A stretch of 64,000 bases of DNA from Tabrizicola sp. (GTDB lineage: Bacteria; Pseudomonadota; Alphaproteobacteria; Rhodobacterales; Rhodobacteraceae). Positions 1-7,847 of this stretch are shown here, in pieces (within the stretch, counting starts at the first letter, position 1; each line of letters starts with the position of its first letter). The stretch is taken from the NCBI RefSeq assembly GCF_022842145.1, contig NZ_JALHQD010000001.1, positions 874,127-938,126 of the forward strand. Direction: 5' to 3'. Both the position numbers and the translations under genes were made by a program. The notes under the pieces were generated by a model. The model did no database searches and had not been told where the DNA came from. It saw only the letters and a list, made by a program, of their open reading frames with translations.

Positions 1-1035
1 GATCGCCTCGTCCAGCGGACGCGGGCCCTGCAGGGGGATGGGCAGGTGCTTGAGGTGGGCGAAGGGCTCACTGCGGGCGAATTCCATCACCAGAGCAACC
101 TGCGTCTTGTTGAGGCCCAGCTTGCGCAAGCGGTTGGCGGAGCTTTCGCCCGGTTTCATTCTGGCGAGACGATCAGCGACATCTTGGGTTGTAAGGTCGG
201 GGAGAAGGTCCACCGCAAGTGTATATGCATCGCGTAGATACTTGTATATACCGTAGATACCTCCGCCTTCCAAGCCTTTGGCGGAAATGACGAATTCGCC
301 GCGGTGCTCGTCGACGACCTTGGTCGGATCATTTGGTTGACCAGTGGTGCGATCTTTTCCGGGAGAGCAGACCTTGAGGGTGACGCCCTTGACCGGCTGG
401 CCGAAGTGGGCGGCCATGTGCGGCGACCAATCGACCCGGAAGCCCATGTTCGCGGGTTTCCAGTCAGTAATCTGGACGCCCTTTTCCCGCAGCCACGGAA
501 CCCAGGCGCCGTCCGAGCCGAGGCGGGACCAGCTGGCTCCTCCCAGGGCGAGGATGGTGACTTTGGGCGACAGGATCTGTGGGCCGGTGGGTGTGTCGAA
601 GGCGAAATCCGCCCCATCGAAGCCGGTCCAGCGCCAGCGGGTGCGGATTTCGACCCCCTGCGCGGTCAGGCGTTGCAGCCACGCGCGCAGAAGCGGGGAG
701 GCCTTCATCGACACCGGGAAGACGCGGCCGGAAGACCCGGTGAACACCTCTTGTCCAAGCGCGCGGCACCAGATGCGGACTTCGCGCGGGCCAAAGTCTT
801 CCAGCATGGCGCGGAGGTGGGGGCTGTCGTAGCGGGCGGCAAAGAGGTCCAGCTCTTCGTCCTTGGTGACATTGAGGCCGGATTTCCCGGCCATCAGGAA
901 CTTGCGGGCTACGGTGGGTTTGGCATCGACGACAAGGGCTTGGACGCCTGCCTTCGCCAGTTCTTCCGCGGCCATCAGTCCGGCGGGGCCGGCACCGATG
1001 ACAAGAGCCTGGATCGCCTCAGATTGCTGGAGCAT
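1..1035 (-). CDS. TIGR03862-like NAD(P)/FAD-dependent flavoprotein, partial (C-terminus off the left edge)
   Basis: The frame is open for 345 codons from an ATG at 1035 to the left edge, so the C-terminus is missing. A Rossmann motif, GAGPAG at residues 14-19, is followed by KFLMAGKSGLNVTKDE at about 45-60, a pattern of the HI0933/BaiN-like flavoproteins, in particular the TIGR03862 group. Such proteins bind FAD; the substrate is unknown. The start overlaps the end of mscS by 17 bp, so it is probably the last gene of a minus-strand run from 3882. Three copies of the GTANATAC motif lie at 234-260 and encode the GIYGIYKYLRD stretch, where I expect relatives to carry different residues (from memory). 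Confidence 0.85.
   Translation of the reverse strand, partial: MLQQSEAIQALVIGAGPAGLMAAEELAKAGVQALVVDAKPTVARKFLMAGKSGLNVTKDEELDLFAARYDSPHLRAMLEDFGPREVRIWCRALGQEVFTGSSGRVFPVSMKASPLLRAWLQRLTAQGVEIRTRWRWTGFDGADFAFDTPTGPQILSPKVTILALGGASWSRLGSDGAWVPWLREKGVQITDWKPANMGFRVDWSPHMAAHFGQPVKGVTLKVCSPGKDRTTGQPNDPTKVVDEHRGEFVISAKGLEGGGIYGIYKYLRDAYTLAVDLLPDLTTQDVADRLARMKPGESSANRLRKLGLNKTQVALVMEFARSEPFAHLKHLPIPLQGPRPLDEAI
234..260. repeat. Triplet of the GTANATAC dyad motif
   Basis: GTAGATAC at 234-241, GTATATAC at 244-251 and GTAGATAC at 253-260, with a near copy (GTATATGC) at 221-228. Starts are 10 and 9 bp apart, about one helical turn. They lie in the coding sequence of the flavoprotein. This is the densest cluster of the motif in the window; see the finding on the motif as a whole. 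Confidence 0.8.
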
Positions 1036-2311
1036 TGCGGAGTTCGACGACGCGGTGGGGGTAGGGCATCTCGATCCCGGCTTCCTTCAAGGCGTTCCAG
1101 ATCGCGAAAAGAACGGGCGAGCCGTACTTGTTCTTGCCGTCGTCGATCCCTGCAACCCAATACTCCACCGCAAAGTCGACGCTGGATTCCCCGAAGCCAC
1201 GCAGTTCGCAATCGGGGCCATCGGGGGCTTGCAGTACGAAGGGGAGTTTGGATACAGCGCCTTCGATTATATCGGGCACGAGGTTTATGTCGGTTTCGTA
1301 ACTCACTGAAAACAGGGCCTCGTAGCGGTTGGCGCTGCCTTGGTCAGAGTAGTTGACGACTCGCGTGGTGATGAAGTGTTCATTGGGGACGACGATCCAC
1401 CTGCCGTCGAAGGTTTCCAGCACGCAGGCGCGGGCGGTCATCTTTACGATGGTGCCCTTTTCGCCCCCGTCGAGTTCAACGTAGTCGCCAACGGTGGTCT
1501 GGCCTTCCAGAAGGAGGATGATCCCGGAGACGAAGTTGGCGGCGATCTGTTGCAACCCGAGGCCGATGCCGACGCCCAGGGCACCGCCAAGGACGGCGAC
1601 GGCAGTAAGGTCGATGCCCATGATCGACATCAGAAGCAGGAAGGCGGCGCCGAAGATGGCGACCTCGCTTGCCTTGATGGCCAGTTCGCGGGTTGCGGGG
1701 CGAAGATCGGGCTGCGCCTTCAGGTAACCCGCGGATTGGCGGTTCGACCAGCTTCCCAGCCAGAAGAGCAGTGAGCCCGCGATCAACCCGCGGATCAGGG
1801 ACAGGGCGGTGAACTGGATGTTGCCGAGGTTGACTTGCGCGGCGTCGAGGCGGGTGGTGGCGTCGTCCAGAAACCCCAGCGCGTGCAGCGCCATGACGGG
1901 GAGGAGGACATAGCGACCCATCAGTTTCAGGAAGCCGGGGGGCAAGACTTTGCGAACCAGTTCCACCGCGGCGAGGAAGAGGAAGACGCGCTTGCCGAAG
2001 GCGATAACCTCGCCGGAGCCGAAGGTGGCGCGGGTCAGGCCCTCGCCCAAGGCTGTGAGGGCGTAGGCGAGGAGAGGGAGGAGCAGCGGCAGGAATTGCA
2101 GGGCAAAGCGGCTGAGGCGGGCTAGGATGTGCACCGAATCTGGCTTTGGCGTCAGGGTCTTTTCGACGATGGGAGAGAAGCGGCGGGCCAGCAGACGGGC
2201 AAGTATATACGCAGCGATGAGAAGGCCGAACTGCATCAGGGCGGCGGGCGAGGAAAGCCAGCCCACCGCTGTGTCAGTCGCCTGATCCAGCCAGTGCTGC
2301 AGCCGGTCCAC
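1019..2311 (-). CDS. MscS family mechanosensitive ion channel
   Basis: 430 residues. The N-terminal half holds several hydrophobic segments, starting near residues 23-42. The pore-lining MscS helix and beta domain follow as a glycine/alanine-rich run (GGALGVGIGLGLQQIAANF) and then a GDYVELDG segment, the classic MscS signature. Channels of this kind sit in the inner membrane and release solutes when turgor rises. The gene starts 3 bp after the agmatinase stop and overlaps the downstream flavoprotein gene, so all are probably co-transcribed. The length is larger than the 286-residue E. coli MscS, consistent with extra N-terminal helices. A GTATATAC copy falls at about 2203-2210, encoding part of AYILARLL. 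Confidence 0.93.
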   Translation of the reverse strand: MDRLQHWLDQATDTAVGWLSSPAALMQFGLLIAAYILARLLARRFSPIVEKTLTPKPDSVHILARLSRFALQFLPLLLPLLAYALTALGEGLTRATFGSGEVIAFGKRVFLFLAAVELVRKVLPPGFLKLMGRYVLLPVMALHALGFLDDATTRLDAAQVNLGNIQFTALSLIRGLIAGSLLFWLGSWSNRQSAGYLKAQPDLRPATRELAIKASEVAIFGAAFLLLMSIMGIDLTAVAVLGGALGVGIGLGLQQIAANFVSGIILLLEGQTTVGDYVELDGGEKGTIVKMTARACVLETFDGRWIVVPNEHFITTRVVNYSDQGSANRYEALFSVSYETDINLVPDIIEGAVSKLPFVLQAPDGPDCELRGFGESSVDFAVEYWVAGIDDGKNKYGSPVLFAIWNALKEAGIEMPYPHRVVELRNAPAI

Positions 2312-2314
2312 GCC

Positions 2315-3259
2315 TTACCTCCGGTTATGGGCGATGCGCCCGATGGTGTTCAGCAGGATCTGCGCGGCGAGGATCGTGGTGGTGCCGGAGTGGTCGTAGT
2401 CAGGGGCGACTTCCACCAGGTCGATGCCGATGATGTTGCCCTGTTTGGTCAGCCCGTCGATCAGCTCCAGCACTTCGTAATACAGGAAGCCGCCATGCGA
2501 GGGGGTGCCGGTGCCGGGGGCGATGGAGGGATCGAAGCCGTCGATGTCGATGGTCAGGTAGTAGTCCACGCCCTTGGGGATGCGGGCGAGGGTCGCCTCG
2601 ATCCCCAGCTTGCGGATTTGGCGGACCGAAAGGATGTCGTCGCCCATCGCGTGGGCGGCCTCGTAGCCGTCCTTGGCGGTGGAACTGACGTTGCGGATGC
2701 CAAGGGCGGTGATGCCCTTGACGTGGTCCTGTTCCGCCGCGCGGCGCATCGGGTTGCCGTGGCCATGGCGGACGCCGTGGCGGACGTCGACGAAATCGAG
2801 GTGGGCGTCGATCTGGACGATGTGCAGCGGGCGGCCGGTAAAGGCACGGATGCAGGGGATGTTGATCGAGTGGTCGCCGCCGAGGACCACCGGCACGGCT
2901 CCGGAGGCCAGTATGGCGCGAACTCCGGTTTCGATGTTGGCATGGGAGGTTTCGGTGTCGGTGTGAACGATGTCCGCATCGCCGATGTCCAGGATACGGA
3001 CACCCTCCAGATAGGTGACGTCGTCTTCGTGGTCATAGGCCCCGGCGTGGCCGAAGGAGAAGAGCGTCGACGCCTCGCGGATGCCCCTTGGCCCGAAACG
3101 GGCTCCGGCGCGGAACTGGGTGCCGAAGTCGAAGGGGGCGCCCAGGATAGCGAAGTCGGTGTCGATCTTCGACCAATCAGGCTGGTAGGGGTTCTTGCCG
3201 AAGGTCGCGATGCCGACGAAGGGCAGGTTCAGGCGGCCTTTGTCGTAGCTATTGGTCAT
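2315..3259 (-). CDS. speB: Agmatinase (ureohydrolase family)
   Basis: 314 residues, usual for the family. It shows the binuclear manganese site motifs GGDHS (127-131), DAHLD (151-155) and DIDGFDP (238-244). Agmatinase hydrolyses agmatine to putrescine and urea in the cytoplasm; some alphaproteobacterial relatives act on other guanidino compounds such as guanidinobutyrate, and the sequence alone does not exclude this. The gene lies 11 bp after the enoyl-CoA hydratase-like gene and 3 bp before mscS on the same strand. A creatinase gene, another guanidino-compound enzyme, lies far away at 60.4-61.6 kb, with no sign of a link. Confidence 0.9.
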   Translation of the reverse strand: MTNSYDKGRLNLPFVGIATFGKNPYQPDWSKIDTDFAILGAPFDFGTQFRAGARFGPRGIREASTLFSFGHAGAYDHEDDVTYLEGVRILDIGDADIVHTDTETSHANIETGVRAILASGAVPVVLGGDHSINIPCIRAFTGRPLHIVQIDAHLDFVDVRHGVRHGHGNPMRRAAEQDHVKGITALGIRNVSSTAKDGYEAAHAMGDDILSVRQIRKLGIEATLARIPKGVDYYLTIDIDGFDPSIAPGTGTPSHGGFLYYEVLELIDGLTKQGNIIGIDLVEVAPDYDHSGTTTILAAQILLNTIGRIAHNRR

Positions 3260-3270
3260 GGTTGTTCCCC

Positions 3271-3882
3271 CTAGGTCATCCGCTTCAGGGCCGCAACATG
3301 CCCCGGATCGGCCGCAAGTGCCTGTTCGGCCAGCGACATGGCGGTGTCGTTGAGCGCGTCAGGCGGGCAGATGCGGTCGATCAGACCCCAGGCCAGGGCG
3401 GTCTCGGCGTCGATCCGCTGTCCGGCCAGCAGGATCATCTTTGCGCGCGAAGGGCCAACAAGCGCGGCGAGGCGGCCGGGGTCCGAAGGCTGCGGGCGGT
3501 AGCCAAGGCGCATGACCGGGTAGAAGAACTGCGCCGAAGGAACGGCGATGCGCAGGTCACTGGCCAGTGCCACGCCCATCGCTCCGCCAGCGAGCGTGCC
3601 GTTCAGGGCGGCGATCGTCAGGCCGGGGAAGGCGGCGATGGCGCCCGAAGCGGCCTCCCACGCGGGGGAAAGGCCGAGGCCGGCCTTCATGCCGTCAAGA
3701 TCGGCCCCTGCAGAGAAGACCTTGCCCTCACCCGTCAGGATCAGGACCTTTGCGCCATTGGTGGCGGCCTTGGTTGCTGCCAGCGCCAGGCTTTCCAGCA
3801 TTTCCTGGGTCAGCGCGTTGGCCTTTTCCGGGCGGGCAAGCGTGATCCGGCAGCAATCCCCGAGGTTCTCGACCCTGATCAT
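3271..3882 (-). CDS. Enoyl-CoA hydratase/isomerase family protein
   Basis: 203 residues, shorter than the usual 255-270 of crotonases. The crotonase fold is visible: RITLARPEKANALT near the N-terminus, the oxyanion-hole segment FSAGADLDGM at about 56-65, and the second loop, NGTLAGGAMGVALASDLRIA. The aspartate in AGADL and the GGAMG loop suggest CoA-thioester binding, but the glutamate pair of true hydratases is not clearly present, so the reaction is uncertain. It is the first gene of the minus-strand run into agmatinase. Its start faces the DUF2125 gene across about 110 bp that must hold divergent promoters. Confidence 0.85.
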   Translation of the reverse strand: MIRVENLGDCCRITLARPEKANALTQEMLESLALAATKAATNGAKVLILTGEGKVFSAGADLDGMKAGLGLSPAWEAASGAIAAFPGLTIAALNGTLAGGAMGVALASDLRIAVPSAQFFYPVMRLGYRPQPSDPGRLAALVGPSRAKMILLAGQRIDAETALAWGLIDRICPPDALNDTAMSLAEQALAADPGHVAALKRMT

Positions 3883-3991
3883 GCCCGCACCATAAGGTTT
3901 TCCCCATACTCGACGACAGGGGAATCCCTTGACGCCCCCCGGACGAGATAGAAAGGTTGCGCCAGCAAATTCAACCCGAAAGGCTTATGCC

Positions 3992-5500
3992 ATGATCCGC
4001 AACCTTACCTGTTCTTCAGCGCTTGCGCTTGTGTTCGTCGCGACGTCGGCTTCCGCGGACGTCACCCCGCAGGAAGTCTGGGCCAGCTGGCAGGCGATGG
4101 CCACGGCGGCGGGGCAGGAGCTGACGGTCGGCAATACCTCGGACACCGGTGACGCGGTTGAGGTGACGGACATCGTGATCGCGTTCAGGGACGATCTGGG
4201 CGGCAGTGCGAGCGTCACGATGGACAGCCTGACCTTCACCGACAACGGCGACGGCACGGTCGCGGTGACGATGCCCGAAAGCTATCCCATCGAGATGACC
4301 TTCCCGGATAGCGGCGAGGGTCCGGGCTCGATGAAGCTGACGGTCAGCCAGCCGGGCATGGAGATGACCGCCGGGGGAAGTGCGACCGAAACCAGCTACG
4401 AGCTTAGCGCGCCATCGACCACGATCACGGTGGACGAGATGAAGGATCACGCCGGGACCGATCTGGATACCACGGTCGAGATGGCACTGACCGAACTGGC
4501 GGCAAGCTATTCCGTGACGCAAAGCGGCGAGCAGACGGCGCTGGACAGCAGCTTTTCGTCCAAAGGGATGACCCTGAAGATTTCGGGCGAGGCAGCGGAT
4601 GGCAGCGGCGGCGGGACGGTGGATGTCAGCTTTGCGGATCTGGCGGGCGCGACGAAGGGCAACCTCCTGTCGGCCGAATTGATGGCGAACATGGCGGCGG
4701 CGCTGAATTCCGGCTTCACGATGGATACCAGCCTGAGCTTTGGGGCGATGGCGATGACCGTCGACGCCACCGCTCCGTCCGGGCCAACGAAGGTCATCGC
4801 AAATGCCACGGGCGGCGGCTTTGTGCTGGCGATGGACAAGACCCGGATGAACTATGGCAGCTCGCTGAACGGGGCGAAAATCACGGTCTCGGGGCCGGAA
4901 ATCCCGTTCCCGCAGGTCGAGGTGGCATTTGCCGAAAGCGGGTTCAACATCCTGATGCCGGTGTCCAAGTCGGACGTTGCGCAGGATTTCAGCTTTCTGA
5001 CCAAGGTGGTGGATTTCACCGTGTCCGAAGATATCTGGGGCCTGTTCGATCCGGCGGGGTCGCTGTCGCGGGAGCCTGCGACTGTCATCGTCGACCTCAA
5101 GGGCATGGGCTACTGGGAGCAGGACCTGATGGACCCGGCCCTGCAGATGGAAGGTGCGCAGCCTCCCGGCAAGCTGGAGAGCCTGGATCTGACGCAGATC
5201 CTGGCCAAGGCGGCTGGGGCCGAGGTTTCGGCGACCGGCGGGCTGACCTTTGACAATACCGACCTGGAAACCTTCGGTGGGGTGCCGCGGCCGGACGGGA
5301 AGATCACGGTCAACATCAAGGGCGTGAACCAGCTGGTCGACAACCTGATCGCGCTTGGCATCCTGACCGAGGACGACGCGATGGGCTTCCGCATGGGGCT
5401 GGGCATGTTCGCGCGGCCGGGCGCCGGGCCGGATGAGCTGGTGTCCGAGGTCGAGTTCAAGGACGGCGGGCTTTTCGCCAACGGCATGCAGCTGCAGTAA
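3992..5500 (+). CDS. DUF2125 domain-containing exported protein
   Basis: 503 residues from the ATG at 3992. I prefer it to the upstream in-frame start because it begins a clean signal peptide: a basic MIRN, a hydrophobic core, then a cut after SASA near residue 22. The rest is beta-rich, acidic and low in cysteine, ending in a GVNQLVDNL / FANGMQLQ region that matches the alphaproteobacterial DUF2125 family as I know it. The role is unknown; the export signal puts it in the periplasm or outer membrane. It is transcribed alone, with 81 bp to pmbA. Confidence 0.85.
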   Translation: MIRNLTCSSALALVFVATSASADVTPQEVWASWQAMATAAGQELTVGNTSDTGDAVEVTDIVIAFRDDLGGSASVTMDSLTFTDNGDGTVAVTMPESYPIEMTFPDSGEGPGSMKLTVSQPGMEMTAGGSATETSYELSAPSTTITVDEMKDHAGTDLDTTVEMALTELAASYSVTQSGEQTALDSSFSSKGMTLKISGEAADGSGGGTVDVSFADLAGATKGNLLSAELMANMAAALNSGFTMDTSLSFGAMAMTVDATAPSGPTKVIANATGGGFVLAMDKTRMNYGSSLNGAKITVSGPEIPFPQVEVAFAESGFNILMPVSKSDVAQDFSFLTKVVDFTVSEDIWGLFDPAGSLSREPATVIVDLKGMGYWEQDLMDPALQMEGAQPPGKLESLDLTQILAKAAGAEVSATGGLTFDNTDLETFGGVPRPDGKITVNIKGVNQLVDNLIALGILTEDDAMGFRMGLGMFARPGAGPDELVSEVEFKDGGLFANGMQLQ

Positions 5501-5581
5501 GGCGGCGCGTTTTGCCCCGCGGCCTTGCGAAGGGCCGCGGGCGGGGCTACCTCAGGTCGGCAGAACATACGGGACGACGTG

Positions 5582-6937
5582 ATGACCCCCCTTTCGACCC
5601 CCAGCCTTTCCGACCTGAGCCATGCCCTTCTGGAGGCCGCCCGCAGGGCCGGCGCCGAGACCGCCGACGCCTTGGCGGTGCAGGGGACAGCGGTTTCCAT
5701 CGAGATCCGGAAGGGTGCGCTGGAGACGGCAGAACGGTCCGAGGGCGTCGAGATCGGCCTGCGGGTGCTGATTGGTCGGCGGCAGGCTTGCGTGTCAGCC
5801 TCGGACACCTCCACCGCGACGATCACCGCACTGGCGGAACGGGCAGTGGCAATGGCGCGCGAGGCGCCGGAGGACCCGAACGCAGGGCTGGCGGATGCGT
5901 CGCAACTGGCGACGGCCTGGGATCTGGCGGCGCTGGACCTGGCCGATCCGGCGGGTGAGCCGGGGGCTGCGGTGCTGGAAGCCTCGGCCCGTGAGGTCGA
6001 GGCGGCTGCGCTGGGTTCTGCGGGGATCACGCAGGTCGAGGCTTCGGCCGCCTATAGCCAGCGGTCGCTGCATATGGCGGCGACCAATGGGTTTTCCGGT
6101 GGCTACGGGCGCACATCGACCTCGCTGTCGGCGGTGGCCTTCACCGGCAGTGGCACGGACATGCAGCGGGATTATGCGGGCGAGGGGCGTATATACGCCT
6201 TGGACATGCCGTCCCCGCTGGAGATCGGGCGGCTGGCGGCAGAGCGGACCTTGCAGCGCGTCGGATCCGTGAAGCCAAAGACCGGGACCTTTGCGGTAGT
6301 CTATGACGAGCGGGTGGCCGCGTCTCTGGTCGGGCACTTGCTGTCGGCGATCAATGGATCGTCGATCGCACGGGGCTCCAGCTGGGCGCGGGATCTGCTG
6401 GGCAAACAGGTGCTGCCTGCGGGGATGTCCCTGATCGAGGACCCGCACCGCAGCCGCATTGGTTCGTCGCGACCCTTTGACGGCGAAGGCCTTGCGACCC
6501 GACGGCGCGAGATCGTGGCTGATGGGGTGCTGACCGGCTGGGTGCTGGACCTTGCGACGGGGCGGAAACTGGGGATGCCTTCGACAGCCAATGCGATGCG
6601 GGGGACTTCCGCGCCGCCGTCGCCCTCGACGACGAATATCGATCTGACACAGGGGTCGGTCGGTCGGGATGACCTCCTTAAGCAGATGGGGACGGGGCTT
6701 CTGGTCACGTCGATGATCGGGTCCACGATCAATCCGACGACCGGGGATTATTCGCGTGGTGCCTCGGGTTTTTGGGTGGAGAACGGCCAGCTGGCCTATC
6801 CGGTCCATGAATGCACCATTGCCGGGAACCTGAAGGACATGCTGCTGCGGATTGTCCCCGCGAACGACGCGCGGGCGCATCTGTCGACGCGGGTGCCCTC
6901 CATCCTGATCGACGGGATGACCCTTGCCGGCGCGTGA
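5582..6937 (+). CDS. pmbA: TldD/PmbA family metalloprotease subunit (TldE)
   Basis: 451 residues from the ATG at 5582; an in-frame start further upstream lacks family sequence. The protein has the PmbA/TldE features: the N-terminal RAGAETADALAVQG region, the RGSSWARDLLG segment in the middle, and a C-terminal block with GASGFWVENGQLAYPVHE. TldE partners TldD in a heterodimeric protease that degrades unfolded small peptides, including microcin B17 precursor. TldE itself lacks the zinc HExxxH motif, and none is seen here. No tldD is in the window. The 3' end overlaps the next gene by 14 bp. A GTATATAC motif at 6189-6196 encodes R-I-Y. Confidence 0.93.
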   Translation: MTPLSTPSLSDLSHALLEAARRAGAETADALAVQGTAVSIEIRKGALETAERSEGVEIGLRVLIGRRQACVSASDTSTATITALAERAVAMAREAPEDPNAGLADASQLATAWDLAALDLADPAGEPGAAVLEASAREVEAAALGSAGITQVEASAAYSQRSLHMAATNGFSGGYGRTSTSLSAVAFTGSGTDMQRDYAGEGRIYALDMPSPLEIGRLAAERTLQRVGSVKPKTGTFAVVYDERVAASLVGHLLSAINGSSIARGSSWARDLLGKQVLPAGMSLIEDPHRSRIGSSRPFDGEGLATRRREIVADGVLTGWVLDLATGRKLGMPSTANAMRGTSAPPSPSTTNIDLTQGSVGRDDLLKQMGTGLLVTSMIGSTINPTTGDYSRGASGFWVENGQLAYPVHECTIAGNLKDMLLRIVPANDARAHLSTRVPSILIDGMTLAGA

Positions 6938-7703
6938 CCTTGCGCTTCTGACGGACGCCGCGCGCGAGGCGGGGCGGATCGCGTTGCGCTATTGGCGCAA
7001 GGACCCTCAGGTCTGGGACAAGGGTGGCGAGCATGGGCCGGTGACCGAGGCCGATCTTGCGGTCAACGACATGCTGAAGCTTCGCCTGATGGCCGCGCGG
7101 CCGGACTATGGTTGGCTGTCGGAGGAGACGCCGGACAACGCCGACCGGCTGGCTGTAGATACAGTCTTCATCATCGATCCGATCGACGGGACCCGGGCTT
7201 TTGTGGCCGGGGAAGAGACCTGGGCACATTCGCTGGCGGTGGCGCACAAGGGCCGCGTGACGGCGGGGGTCGTGTATCTACCAGCGATTGACCGTATATA
7301 CGTGGCATCCGAAACCTCGGCTCCGCTGCGGGATGGCGAGGTGATCCGTGCCAGTGGGCGTGACCGGCTGGAAGGGGCCAACATCCTGACCACCAAGGCG
7401 AATATGGTGCCCGAGAAGTGGCCGGGCGGGGTGCCCGAGATCACGCGAAGCTTCCGTGCCTCGCTTGCCTACCGGATGTGCCTGGCGGCCGAGGGGCGGT
7501 TTGACGGGATGCTGACCCTGCGCGACGCTTGGGAATGGGACATCGCGGCCGGGTCACTGATCGCTGAAAAGGCAGGCGCTGTGGTGACGGACCGAAATGG
7601 TTCGGCGCTGCGTTTCAATGCGCCGTCGGCTTTGGCCGAGGGTGTCCTGGCCCTGCCACCGAAGCTGCACGCCGAAGCGATGGCGCGGCTGGTTGTGGCG
7701 TAA
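6924..7703 (+). CDS. Inositol monophosphatase family protein (possible CysQ-like 3'(2'),5'-bisphosphate nucleotidase)
   Basis: 259 residues from a TTG at 6924 that overlaps pmbA by 14 bp. No ATG occurs early enough to keep the family's first helix, so TTG is my choice. The metal-site motifs of the FIG superfamily are present: EE at 67-68, DPIDGT at 85-90 and WEWDIAAG ending at residue 210. Members dephosphorylate inositol monophosphate, PAP/PAPS or related compounds; the sequence does not decide the substrate. Three GTANATAC copies (7155, 7274, 7294) lie in this gene and encode V-D-T, Y-L and I-Y in different frames. Confidence 0.9.
   Translation: MPARDLALLTDAAREAGRIALRYWRKDPQVWDKGGEHGPVTEADLAVNDMLKLRLMAARPDYGWLSEETPDNADRLAVDTVFIIDPIDGTRAFVAGEETWAHSLAVAHKGRVTAGVVYLPAIDRIYVASETSAPLRDGEVIRASGRDRLEGANILTTKANMVPEKWPGGVPEITRSFRASLAYRMCLAAEGRFDGMLTLRDAWEWDIAAGSLIAEKAGAVVTDRNGSALRFNAPSALAEGVLALPPKLHAEAMARLVVA
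7155..7301. repeat. Cluster of three GTANATAC motifs in the IMPase-family gene
   Basis: GTAGATAC at 7155-7162, GTATCTAC (same motif on the minus strand) at 7274-7281 and GTATATAC at 7294-7301. The last two start 20 bp apart, about two helical turns. The three copies are read in three different codon frames (GTA GAT ACA; G TAT CTA C; GT ATA TAC), so the protein does not explain the conservation. Confidence 0.8.
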
Positions 7704-7847
7704 GGGTCTATACAGCGGAACGGGTTTCGGATACTGGCCCCGGACGGTCGAGATTCCGGGACTGTGGGCGAGGAGGCCCGCACCAAGGGGACAAAGGCCG
7801 TTTGGCTTTGATGGGCGCATGGCTTCGCCCCCCTTTGGAAAGACATC

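Noticed and set aside
2315..3259. Agmatinase and the distant creatinase as one guanidino-compound pathway
   Set aside because: They are 57 kb apart, in unrelated operons, with no shared regulatory site visible.
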